64,000 bases of DNA from Larkinella arboricola (GTDB lineage Bacteria > Bacteroidota > Bacteroidia > Cytophagales > Spirosomataceae). A model generated the notes under the pieces. It had not been told where the DNA came from. It ran no database searches and worked only from the letters and a program-made list of their open reading frames with translations. Position 1 is the stretch's first letter. Each line of letters begins with the position of its first letter. Positions 24,937-33,015 of this stretch are shown here, piece by piece. Both the position numbers and the translations under genes were made by a program. Where the stretch lies: contig NZ_QLMC01000003.1 in NCBI RefSeq assembly GCF_003259745.1, forward strand, positions 980,684 through 1,044,683, in the 5' to 3' direction.

Positions 24937-24977
24937 AAAAACAAAAAACCGTCCCTGGCTGACGGTTTTTTGTTTTT
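24937..24977. terminator. Long bidirectional terminator
   Basis: A 17-bp perfect stem (24937-24953 with 24961-24977), with AAAAAC... and ...GTTTTT ends giving T tracts on both strands, between the convergent S41 protease and gamma-glutamylcyclotransferase genes. Confidence 0.88.
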
Positions 24978-24982
24978 AAACC

Positions 24983-25372
24983 CTATCCAGTATATCGGCC
25001 TGAGGCAATGACCGGCCAGGCAGCCGTCGGTTGTATAAGAAGATACGTCCAGCAATCGATCAAACCGTTTCCCGTTTGTACCGGCACCACAGCCCGGCGG
25101 TATTCGTCACCTTCGTATTCATCGAGCACATTCAGCAATCCGGCGACAGCAACTTCCGAAAATGTATAGAGTTCGCCATGCACCAAACCGTCGGCATTCC
25201 GGTCATAAACCGCCCCGGGATACTCACCAAGATCGTATAACCGCCCCGGAAAACGACCCGCTCCGATTAACTGGCTATGCTGCCGGAGATACTGAGCCAT
25301 AGGCTTTTCTGACGCATTTAGCAGCGTTCCGTAAACAAAAAGATAGGTAACCGGTGTTGGGGAAGTAGGCAT
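24983..25372 (-). CDS. Gamma-glutamylcyclotransferase (AIG2-like) family protein
   Basis: 129 residues of the AIG2/GGCT fold. YLFVYGTLLN is the glycine loop that binds the gamma-glutamyl group, and NVLDEYEGDEYRR carries the conserved acidic residue region (LDEYEG) used in cyclisation. Members release 5-oxoproline from gamma-glutamyl compounds; substrate not predictable here. Length is normal for the family. No operon partner; shares a terminator with the S41 protease gene. Confidence 0.83.
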   Translation of the reverse strand: MPTSPTPVTYLFVYGTLLNASEKPMAQYLRQHSQLIGAGRFPGRLYDLGEYPGAVYDRNADGLVHGELYTFSEVAVAGLLNVLDEYEGDEYRRAVVPVQTGNGLIDCWTYLLIQPTAAWPVIASGRYTG

Positions 25373-25456
25373 TTGGTAGGCTTTTTTCGGATGATATTTG
25401 TAAATTTAAACCAAAAGTAGTCTGGCCCTACGTCCGACCAGGACACTCATCAACCT

Positions 25457-26926
25457 ATGTACGACAAAACAATTGGAACCAAACAAAAAGCGCTACGGAT
25501 CAACCTTGACCGGAGGATCTACGGCTCCTTTGCTGAAATTGGGGCCGGGCAGGAAACGGCAGCGATGTTTTTCAAAGCCGGGGGCGCATCGGGCACCATT
25601 GCCAAAACCATGTCGGCCTATGATATGACGTTCAGCGACGCGATTTATGGCCCCGAAGAAAGTGGCCGTTACGTAGTCGAATCGCGGCTGATCAAAATGC
25701 TCAATAAAGAATATAGCCTGATGGAAAAACGGCTGGCCGAACAACGTGGTGAAACGACCACGTTTTTTGCTTTTGCCAATACCGTTGTGGCCCTCAACTA
25801 CCAGAAAACCAACGAAGCACACGGCTGGATTGGGCTACGGTTTCAACTGGAGCCGAAAGCGCCCTACAACGATGTGATCATCCACGTCCGGATGCGCGAT
25901 AACGAGAATGTGCTGCAACAGCAGGCCCTCGGCATCATCGGCGTCAATCTGATTTACGGCTGTTATTACTACTATAAATCGCCGGAAACACTGCTGCTGT
26001 CGCTGATGGATGATCTGTCGCCGGAGCGGATTGAAATTGATATGATCCGTTTCGACGGGCCGGATTTCACGAATGTGGATAACCGGTTGATGAGTTTGTA
26101 CTTGGTTCGAAACGGTTTCACGAATGCCGCCCTGTTCGGCCCGGACGGGAAGGTACTGCAACCCTCCGAAGCGCTCTACAAACGCCATATTCTGCTGCTG
26201 CGCGGACGGTTGCGGCCCGTAACCAACGTGCACATGGACATACTCAGTAACGGCTACAAGCAGTTTCTGGAAGAACCGGATATTGATCCGACCCGGGTTG
26301 TTACCATTGCCGAACTCACGCTTCATAATCTGGCGGCCAACGTCGATCACGGTATTGACGAAAAAGACTTTCTCGACCGCGTTGATATTCTGTGTTCGCT
26401 GGGGCAAACGGTGATGATTTCGAGCTTTCTGGAGTATTACCGGCTGGTGGCTTATCTATCTCGTCTGACGCGTCTGAAGATCGGCCTGATTCTGGGCATT
26501 CCGAATCTGGAATACATTTTTGAGGAACAGCATTACAAAAATCTGCCCGGCGGCATTCTGGAATCGTTTGCCACGCTGTTCAGCCGGAAAGTCAAATTGT
26601 TTGTTTATCCGACGCTGATGTCCGATGGCATTATTTACAAATGTCAGGATTTTCAATTGGCGCCCAATCTGCAACCGTTGTATCAATACCTCATCGCCAA
26701 CGATAAAATTGATGACATTACCGATTACAACGAAGAGAACCTGCATATTTCGACCGATCGCGTTTTGCAAATGGTCAAAGCGGGCGAAGACGGATGGGAG
26801 GCTATGGTACCCGAAGGCGTTGCCAAGATCATCAAAGACAATTGCCTCTTTGGTTATCCGTGCGAGGTTATTTATCCACCCGTTCCTCAACCGCTTCAGA
26901 CGGCGGCAGGCTCCCCATCACCGTAA
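25457..26926 (+). CDS. Large conserved cytoplasmic protein of unknown function
   Basis: 489 residues. The opening (KALRINLDRRIYGSFAEIGAGQETAAMFFKAGGASGTIAKTMSAYDM, read from residue 10 on) and later segments such as KTNEAHGWIGLRFQLEP and EIDMIRFDGPDF are those of a widely conserved protein I recall being labelled, without support, as a TonB-dependent receptor or a nicotinate-nucleotide adenylyltransferase. There is no signal peptide, plug or barrel, so the receptor label is wrong. No nucleotide-binding or catalytic motif is obvious. Single gene; a palindrome-rich element follows at 26946. Confidence 0.75.
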   Translation: MYDKTIGTKQKALRINLDRRIYGSFAEIGAGQETAAMFFKAGGASGTIAKTMSAYDMTFSDAIYGPEESGRYVVESRLIKMLNKEYSLMEKRLAEQRGETTTFFAFANTVVALNYQKTNEAHGWIGLRFQLEPKAPYNDVIIHVRMRDNENVLQQQALGIIGVNLIYGCYYYYKSPETLLLSLMDDLSPERIEIDMIRFDGPDFTNVDNRLMSLYLVRNGFTNAALFGPDGKVLQPSEALYKRHILLLRGRLRPVTNVHMDILSNGYKQFLEEPDIDPTRVVTIAELTLHNLAANVDHGIDEKDFLDRVDILCSLGQTVMISSFLEYYRLVAYLSRLTRLKIGLILGIPNLEYIFEEQHYKNLPGGILESFATLFSRKVKLFVYPTLMSDGIIYKCQDFQLAPNLQPLYQYLIANDKIDDITDYNEENLHISTDRVLQMVKAGEDGWEAMVPEGVAKIIKDNCLFGYPCEVIYPPVPQPLQTAAGSPSP

Positions 26927-26945
26927 CGACTGCTCACTATATGTA

Positions 26946-27046
26946 GATAACCCCGGGTTACACCCGGGGCTTGCCGCCGTCTATCGAGGGCGCTGGCAGG
27001 TAGTCAGGGGGTATATCTCATGCAAGGATTGTAACCCGGGGTTATC
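26946..27046. repeat. About 100-nt palindromic element (REP/MITE-like or structured RNA)
   Basis: The ends are a 17-bp perfect inverted repeat (26946-26962 and 27030-27046, GATAACCCCGGGTTACA and its complement). The left arm overlaps a second local hairpin, CCCCGGG (26951-26957) with CCCGGGG (26963-26969), so two alternative folds compete. Smaller pairing CTTGC/GCAAG lies inside. It sits between two genes and encodes nothing. A dispersed extragenic palindrome is the best guess. Confidence 0.6.
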
Positions 27047-27163
27047 AATAGTCAAACCCTTTGGGCTTGTCTATCATTTTGATGTAACAACAGCGGGCTA
27101 CATTTGAATAGGAATGGAAATAATTCTATTTTGGCGTTCTTTTAGCCTAAATCACGCACCCGA

Positions 27164-28801
27164 ATGAACCACCTCCAACCCGCTGATTATGCGGTGTTCC
27201 TGCTTTATTTTATTGTTGTTTCTGGTTATGGTTATTGGATTTACCGCCGTCGAAAGACTACTGAAACGAATACCAAAGACTTTTTTCTGGCCGAAGGGTC
27301 GCTGACCTGGTGGGCCATCGGTGCCTCGCTGATTGCATCGAACATCTCCGCCGAACACTTCATTGGCATGGCCGGGTCGGGTTTTGCCATGGGGCTGGCC
27401 ATTTCTTCGTACGAGTGGATAGCGGCTGCAACACTCATCATCGTAGCCGTGTATTTCATTCCGATTTACCTGCGCAACCACATCTACACCATGCCGCAGT
27501 TTCTGGCGCAGCGTTATAACGATACCGTCAGCACGATTCTGGCCATTTTCTGGCTGGTGGTGTATGTGCTGGTTAACCTCACGTCAATTCTATACCTGGG
27601 CGCTATCGCCATTGAATCGCTGGCCGGTATTTCGTTTACGACCTGCACCATCGGCCTGGCGCTTTTTGCCATTTTAATTACGCTGGGCGGCATGAAAGTC
27701 ATCGGCTATACGGATGTGATTCAAGTAGTTGTTCTGGTATGTGGGGGCCTGGTTGTTACGTATCTGGCTTTACAACTGGTCGCGGATAAACTTGGTTTGG
27801 ACGGTGTCTGGAACGGGTTATTATCGCTCCGTACCCAGGCCGATTCGCATTTCCATATGTATTTTCCCGAAGGACATCCGCATTATTACACCCTGCCGGG
27901 CATGGCGTTGGTAACGGGTGGAATGTGGGTTAATAACCTCTCGTACTGGGGTTGCAACCAGTACATCGTGCAGCGGGCGCTGGGCGCGGATCTGAAAACG
28001 GCCCGGAGCGGTATTCTTTTCGCGGCTTTTCTGAAACTGCTGATTCCGCTCATCGTCGTTATTCCGGGTATTGCGGCTTATGTCCTCTACCAGAATGGTA
28101 CGTTTCAGGAAGCCATGACCGGCAGCAACGGCGCGGTTCGGCCCGACAATGCTTATCCGGTTTTGATGAATCTGCTGCCGACGGGCATGAAAGGGCTGGC
28201 TTTTGCGGCTTTAACGGCGGCTGTCGTAGCCTCCCTGGCGGGCAAGTGCAACAGTATTTCCACGATTTTTACGCTCGACATTTACAAGAAATTCTTCGAT
28301 CAGAACGCGTCGGAACAGAAGCTGGTGCGCGTGGGGCGGTATGCTGTGGTGGTCGCGTTTGCCATCGCCATTGTAATTGCGCCGATGCTGCGGTCTTTCG
28401 ATCAGGTGTATCAGTACATTCAGGAGTATACGAACTTCGTTTCGCCGGGCGTCTTTGCTATTTTTCTTCTGGGTTTTTTCTGGAAACGTACAACCACCCG
28501 GGCGGCTTTGACAGCGGCTATTCTCAGCATTCCGCTTTCGGTTCTGCTCAAATTCTGGCCGGAAGTAATGGATGTAGTTGGCATTCAGGCTGCCGAAATA
28601 CCGTTTCTGCACCGCACGATGTGGGTATTCTGCCTCGATATTGCCCTGATGGTTGTGGTTACGCTAACCGACCCGGCCAGCCATCAGCACGACAAAGGGC
28701 TGGATATTGATAAAAAAATGTTCCACGTAACCCCTTCGTTTATCGCAGGCTCGGTTGTTATTCTGACGGTGCTGGCGGTTTTATACACGAACTTCTGGTA
28801 A
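27164..28801 (+). CDS. Sodium:solute symporter (SSS family), probably sugar
   Basis: 545 residues, about 14 predicted membrane segments. The family core is clear: KDFFLAEGSLTWWAIGASLIASNISAEHFIG in its typical place after TM1 (given by parts DFFLAEGSLTWW and GASLIASNISAEHF), GMKVIGYTDVIQVVVLV, and GLAFAALTAAVVASLAGKCNSISTIFTLDIYKKF, which holds the Na+-site serine region. The subgroup resembles SGLT-like sugar symporters of Bacteroidota. It imports a solute with Na+ across the inner membrane. The exported oxidoreductase and isomerase 4-6 kb upstream could supply a sugar, but there is no direct link. Confidence 0.88.
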   Translation: MNHLQPADYAVFLLYFIVVSGYGYWIYRRRKTTETNTKDFFLAEGSLTWWAIGASLIASNISAEHFIGMAGSGFAMGLAISSYEWIAAATLIIVAVYFIPIYLRNHIYTMPQFLAQRYNDTVSTILAIFWLVVYVLVNLTSILYLGAIAIESLAGISFTTCTIGLALFAILITLGGMKVIGYTDVIQVVVLVCGGLVVTYLALQLVADKLGLDGVWNGLLSLRTQADSHFHMYFPEGHPHYYTLPGMALVTGGMWVNNLSYWGCNQYIVQRALGADLKTARSGILFAAFLKLLIPLIVVIPGIAAYVLYQNGTFQEAMTGSNGAVRPDNAYPVLMNLLPTGMKGLAFAALTAAVVASLAGKCNSISTIFTLDIYKKFFDQNASEQKLVRVGRYAVVVAFAIAIVIAPMLRSFDQVYQYIQEYTNFVSPGVFAIFLLGFFWKRTTTRAALTAAILSIPLSVLLKFWPEVMDVVGIQAAEIPFLHRTMWVFCLDIALMVVVTLTDPASHQHDKGLDIDKKMFHVTPSFIAGSVVILTVLAVLYTNFW

Positions 28802-28927
28802 GGGGGTTAATTCATTTCCCAAGTTGATAGAGCGGTTCTGGTTACGGGGCCATCGCGCGGTTTTGAGAATGAGTGAATTATCCAGCAATTTTTAGAGGGC
28901 TTTTTCCTTTCTATCCGCATTTCTGCG

Positions 28928-28935
28928 TATTTTTG
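28928..28935 (+). promoter_or_regulatory. -7 box candidate TATTTTTG before asd
   Basis: Exact TAnnTTTG match 44 bp before the asd start. The -33 region has TTTC rather than TTG at the expected distance. Confidence 0.45.
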
Positions 28936-28978
28936 CACCCAATTTTTAAGAACAGTTTCACTTAATTAGTTGGACAAA

Positions 28979-29971
28979 ATGAAAATTGCAGTAGTAGGAG
29001 CAACCGGCCTGGTCGGCGGCGAAATCCTGAAAGTGCTCGAAGAACGTAACTTCCCGGTAACGGAACTGATTCCTGTCGCGTCAGAACGCTCGGTAGGTAA
29101 ACAGATTACGTTTAAGGGTAAACAGGTTACGGTCGTGAGCTTCGAGGATGCCATCGCGGCCAAACCCGCTATTGCGATTTTTTCGGCGGGTGGCAGTACG
29201 TCGCTCAAACTGGCCCCGCAGTTCGCCGAAGCCGGTATTACGGTTATCGACAACTCTTCGGCCTGGCGGATGGACCCCACCAAGAAACTGGTGGTGCCGG
29301 AAATCAATGCCAACACGCTGACGCAGGAAGATAAAATCATTGCCAACCCCAACTGTTCAACCATTCAGATGGTTGTGGTGCTGAATCCGCTGCACAAGAA
29401 ATACGGTATCAAACGCGTGGTTGTTTCAACCTACCAATCCGTGACCGGAACGGGGAAAGCCGCCGTTGATCAACTGTTTGCCGAACGCTCGGGCGATCAA
29501 TCTACCGAGAAGGTATACCCGCACCCCATTGACCTGAACGTATTGCCGCATATCGACGTCTTTCTGGACAACGGCTACACGAAAGAGGAAATGAAGATGG
29601 TGAACGAAACCAAGAAGATCATGGGCGATGACTCCATTCAGGTAACGGCCACCACCGTGCGGATTCCCACGATTGGCGGTCACTCGGAAGCAGTGAACGT
29701 GGAGTTCGAGAACGATTATCAGGTGAGCGATGTCGTGACGCTTCTGGGAGAAGCAGAAGGGGTAGTTGTCCAGGATGATCCCAAAAATTATGTGTATCCG
29801 ATGCCGCTGACGGCTCACGGAAAAGACGAGGTATTTGTCGGACGGATTCGCCGGGATGAAAGCCAGCCGAACGCCCTTAACCTGTGGATCGTTGCTGATA
29901 ACCTGCGCAAAGGAGCCGCTACCAATGCCGTTCAGATTGCCGAGTATTTAGTTAAAAACAATTTGGTCTAA
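28979..29971 (+). CDS. asd: Aspartate-semialdehyde dehydrogenase
   Basis: 330 residues. It reduces aspartyl phosphate to aspartate semialdehyde, the branch point to threonine, methionine, lysine and diaminopimelate. The NADP-binding motif is KIAVVGATGLVGGEIL at the N-terminus, the active-site Cys126 is in IIANPNCSTIQMVV, and the histidine region is IPTIGGHSEAVNVEF. The ATG at 28979 is preferred to a TTG nine bases earlier because the Rossmann strand starts immediately after it. It is a single gene with its own terminator; thrC and a cystathionine synthase/lyase of the same amino-acid family are elsewhere in the window. Confidence 0.95.
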   Translation: MKIAVVGATGLVGGEILKVLEERNFPVTELIPVASERSVGKQITFKGKQVTVVSFEDAIAAKPAIAIFSAGGSTSLKLAPQFAEAGITVIDNSSAWRMDPTKKLVVPEINANTLTQEDKIIANPNCSTIQMVVVLNPLHKKYGIKRVVVSTYQSVTGTGKAAVDQLFAERSGDQSTEKVYPHPIDLNVLPHIDVFLDNGYTKEEMKMVNETKKIMGDDSIQVTATTVRIPTIGGHSEAVNVEFENDYQVSDVVTLLGEAEGVVVQDDPKNYVYPMPLTAHGKDEVFVGRIRRDESQPNALNLWIVADNLRKGAATNAVQIAEYLVKNNLV

Positions 29972-29989
29972 CATCCTGTTATACAATAT

Positions 29990-30023
29990 AAAGCCCGTCG
30001 GTTGAACGCTGACGGGCTTTTTT
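29990..30023 (+). terminator. Rho-independent terminator after asd
   Basis: AAAGCCCGTC (29990-29999) pairs with GACGGGCTTT (30011-30020), followed by T's. Confidence 0.88.
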
Positions 30024-30209
30024 ATTTATAGCTCTACCAGCGTAAAACCAGATCAAAAACGGGGCTTCTTCCAGCAAAAAAAGACAAAAGCTGTCTGATT
30101 TGCGCAGAAATGCCGCCGAAAACGGTCTATAACGCCGAAAGTAGCGTTTGAAGTAAATTTAAAAAGTAGTCTGTCCTTATTAGCTCAATGCAATTTAGCC
30201 TTTCCCATT

Positions 30210-32915
30210 ATGAAAACATATTTGGTTACTTTTTTAATGATTTGTGTAGGTGCGTTTGTGCTAAGTACTGTCCATGCCCAGCAACCAACCCCGGTTTCCA
30301 ACGCCATGATTGAAGGAATCGGTCTGGAAGCCGACACGACCCAACCGGCGGCACCCACCCGCCCGGATACAACCCAGTATAACGTAGCCGACCGCCCCGA
30401 TACCGTTGGTTCGCTGAACACTCCGCCCGTTGCCCGACCGGCACTGCCAGCCAGCACAACCTCAACTCCAGCAAGCAGCGCTCCCGGAAACCGTCAGGCC
30501 AATACCGGCAACGTACAACCCGTTGTAGGTACCGGAAAAATCAGCGGAAGGCTGGTAACACCGCAAGCCGGAAAAAACCAACCCGTCGAATTTGCCAGCA
30601 TCGGTCTGTTTCGCTCGCGCGATTCGAGTTCGGTAACGGGTGCCTTAACGGATGAAAAAGGATTTTTTCAGATTACGAATCTGGCACCGGACGCTTACTA
30701 CATTCTGATTCAGAGCCTGGGTTTTGCGGCCAAACGGCTACCACGCATTGTGGTCAGCGATGATCGGCCAATTGTTGATCTGGGCAATATTATTTTGACC
30801 GAAACGGCCAAACAACTTCAGGAAGTAACCGTTCAGGGCCAGAAACAGGCGTACGAATATTCACTTGACCGAAAAATTGTCAATGTCGATCAACTACCTA
30901 TTGCGCAGGGTGGCTCGGCCATCGATATTCTGCAAAACGTTCCGTCGGTAACGGTGGATGTGGACGGTACCTTAAGCTTACGCGGTAGCAGCAACGTGAT
31001 TGTGCTGGTGGACGGAAAACCATCGGGCCTGACGGGTCTGGACCGGCAGGCAATTCTGGACCAGATTCCGGCCAGCAACATTGAACGTATTGAGATGATC
31101 ACCAACCCGTCGTCGCGGTTTGATGCCGACGGAGCTGCCGGGATTATCAACATTGTCCTGAAAAAAGAACGCGGACCGGGCTTCAACGGCAACGTACAGC
31201 TCAACGTTGGAACCCGCGACAAATACAACGCGTCAATCAACCTGAACTCACGGTTTAAGAAGCTGAATCTTTTCAGCAGCTACAACTTCCGGGCAGACCG
31301 CCGGTTTCAATACCGGATTTCAGACCGGCAGAACATCTTCGAGGATTCGATAAGCTACCTGTCGCAACGCAATGACGCCATTCGTCGGCGCGTCAACAAC
31401 AACCTTCGCTTTGGTTTTGATTACTCCTTATCGGCCCGCGATAACATTACGGCTTCCATTCTCTACCGGCCGGAATACAGCCGTGATACGGAAGTGGAAG
31501 TATTTAATACCCAGAATGCAAACCGTGTTTCCCTGGGCCAAACCATTCGGACCACCGAAGAAACCGAACCGGAACGTGGACTCGATTACTCCTTCGGATA
31601 CCGGCGGACATTTGACAAGCAGGGCCGTGAGCTTTCGTTTGATGCCACCTTGTCCAACAACCGAAGCACTGAATACCAGAATTTTAACAACACAAGCAAT
31701 CTGCCCGAAAACCTGTTAGCGCCCAGTTTTCTGATCGGACAGCAGCGGGCGGATAACGGTCGTAACAACCGGGTGGCGGTGCTGCAACTGGATTTTGTGG
31801 AGCCGATGAAAGACAAAAAGAAACTGGAAGCCGGTCTGAAACACACCTATCGGCGGCTGGGCTCCGATTACCTGTTTGAAAACCTGATCAATGGCAACTG
31901 GACCATCAATCCGGATGTTACCAATAACTTTATCTACAACGAGCGAACCAGTGCAGCTTACGCCAACTTTGGCAACGAAATCCGGAAGTTTAGTTACCAG
32001 GTGGGTTTACGGACCGAATACACCAGTATTGAAACCGACCAGCGAACGACCAATGTGCAGAGTCAGCGTGACTACTTGTACCTCTTTCCGAGCGTTTTCC
32101 TGAACTACAACGCCAGCGAAGCGCAGAAAATGCAGATCAATTACAGCCGTCGGATCAACCGGCCCTCCACTTGGTCGCTGAACCCCTTTATCGACCTCTC
32201 GGACCCGCTGAATATCCGGTACGGGAACCCAAACCTGAACCCGGAACTGATCCATTCCTTTGAGATCAGCCACCTGCTGTACGGAAAAAACACAACGTTG
32301 ACTTCTTCGCTGTTCTACCGCCAGACCAATAACGAAATCACCAGTTATCGGACCCTACGTCCCGACGGCATCACCGAGCAAACGTCATTAAACCTGAACC
32401 GCTCGCAGAACTACGGTTTGGAACTGGTGCTGACACAGGATCTTACGCGCTGGTGGAAAGTCAACGGTAATTTCTCGTTTTTCCAGCGCAACATTCAGGC
32501 CAGCGCCGACGTACCGGGCATTCTGACCCGCACCAACCGTAGCTGGACCGCCCGAGTAACCTCCAACATGAACCCCAGAAAAGGAACGGATATTCAGATC
32601 GCAGCGAATTACCGATCACCGTTCATTGTGGCGCAGGGAACGATCAACGGCTTCTTTAACGTCGATCTGGGTGTGAAACAGAGTGTGCTGAAAGGGCGCG
32701 GCACGGTTAGTCTCCGCGTCAGCGACATCTTCAACACGCTGCAATTCCGGAATGAAAGCTTTGGAACCAACTTTGTCGCCACCAGCCGCAGCAAACGCGA
32801 AAGCCGCATCGGTTTCATCGGTTTCAGTTACCGCCTAAGCAAGCAGGTGGTCCGCGAAAAAGAACGCGATCAGGATCGTGAGCGGGATGAAACACCGGGC
32901 GAGAATGATTTTTAA
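30210..32915 (+). CDS. Outer-membrane beta-barrel receptor with Pro/Thr-rich N-terminal linker
   Basis: 901 residues. The signal peptide (1-24, ending STVHAQ) is followed by about 85 residues rich in Pro, Thr, Ala and Ser with no fold. A carboxypeptidase-D regulatory-like domain spans about 110-205 (KISGRLVTPQ; GFFQITNL) and a plug about 210-320 (QNVPSVTVDVDGTLSLRGSS, IPASNIERIEMITNPSSR). The barrel ends with an Arg/Glu/Asp-rich tail (EKERDQDRERDETPGEND). Architecture matches the OMP_b-brl_3 family of TonB-linked proteins. Neither the long linker nor the charged tail is needed for transport and their role is unknown. Substrate unknown. Confidence 0.84.
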   Translation: MKTYLVTFLMICVGAFVLSTVHAQQPTPVSNAMIEGIGLEADTTQPAAPTRPDTTQYNVADRPDTVGSLNTPPVARPALPASTTSTPASSAPGNRQANTGNVQPVVGTGKISGRLVTPQAGKNQPVEFASIGLFRSRDSSSVTGALTDEKGFFQITNLAPDAYYILIQSLGFAAKRLPRIVVSDDRPIVDLGNIILTETAKQLQEVTVQGQKQAYEYSLDRKIVNVDQLPIAQGGSAIDILQNVPSVTVDVDGTLSLRGSSNVIVLVDGKPSGLTGLDRQAILDQIPASNIERIEMITNPSSRFDADGAAGIINIVLKKERGPGFNGNVQLNVGTRDKYNASINLNSRFKKLNLFSSYNFRADRRFQYRISDRQNIFEDSISYLSQRNDAIRRRVNNNLRFGFDYSLSARDNITASILYRPEYSRDTEVEVFNTQNANRVSLGQTIRTTEETEPERGLDYSFGYRRTFDKQGRELSFDATLSNNRSTEYQNFNNTSNLPENLLAPSFLIGQQRADNGRNNRVAVLQLDFVEPMKDKKKLEAGLKHTYRRLGSDYLFENLINGNWTINPDVTNNFIYNERTSAAYANFGNEIRKFSYQVGLRTEYTSIETDQRTTNVQSQRDYLYLFPSVFLNYNASEAQKMQINYSRRINRPSTWSLNPFIDLSDPLNIRYGNPNLNPELIHSFEISHLLYGKNTTLTSSLFYRQTNNEITSYRTLRPDGITEQTSLNLNRSQNYGLELVLTQDLTRWWKVNGNFSFFQRNIQASADVPGILTRTNRSWTARVTSNMNPRKGTDIQIAANYRSPFIVAQGTINGFFNVDLGVKQSVLKGRGTVSLRVSDIFNTLQFRNESFGTNFVATSRSKRESRIGFIGFSYRLSKQVVREKERDQDRERDETPGENDF

Positions 32916-32935
32916 GCGTATATTTACGTACCCAC

Positions 32936-32960
32936 GGACCCGGTTTTCGCGACCGGGTCC
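32936..32960 (+). terminator. Hairpin between the receptor and peptidase genes
   Basis: GGACCCGGT (32936-32944) pairs perfectly with ACCGGGTCC (32952-32960), loop 7 nt, followed by GGTTTTAACC. Terminator-like, though the T tract is short. Confidence 0.65.
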
Positions 32961-33015
32961 GGTTTTAACCAGGTGTTAAACAAACCAGCACGGAAGAACG
33001 TCTGTAGGTACGGAT

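Noticed and set aside
25457..26926. TonB-dependent receptor or nicotinate-nucleotide adenylyltransferase label
   Set aside because: No signal peptide, plug or barrel, and no nucleotidyltransferase HxGH-type motif was seen; kept as unknown.
27952..28710. Open frame of 252 codons in another phase of the SSS symporter gene
   Set aside because: Cys/Gly/Arg-rich product; the symporter frame is unambiguous.
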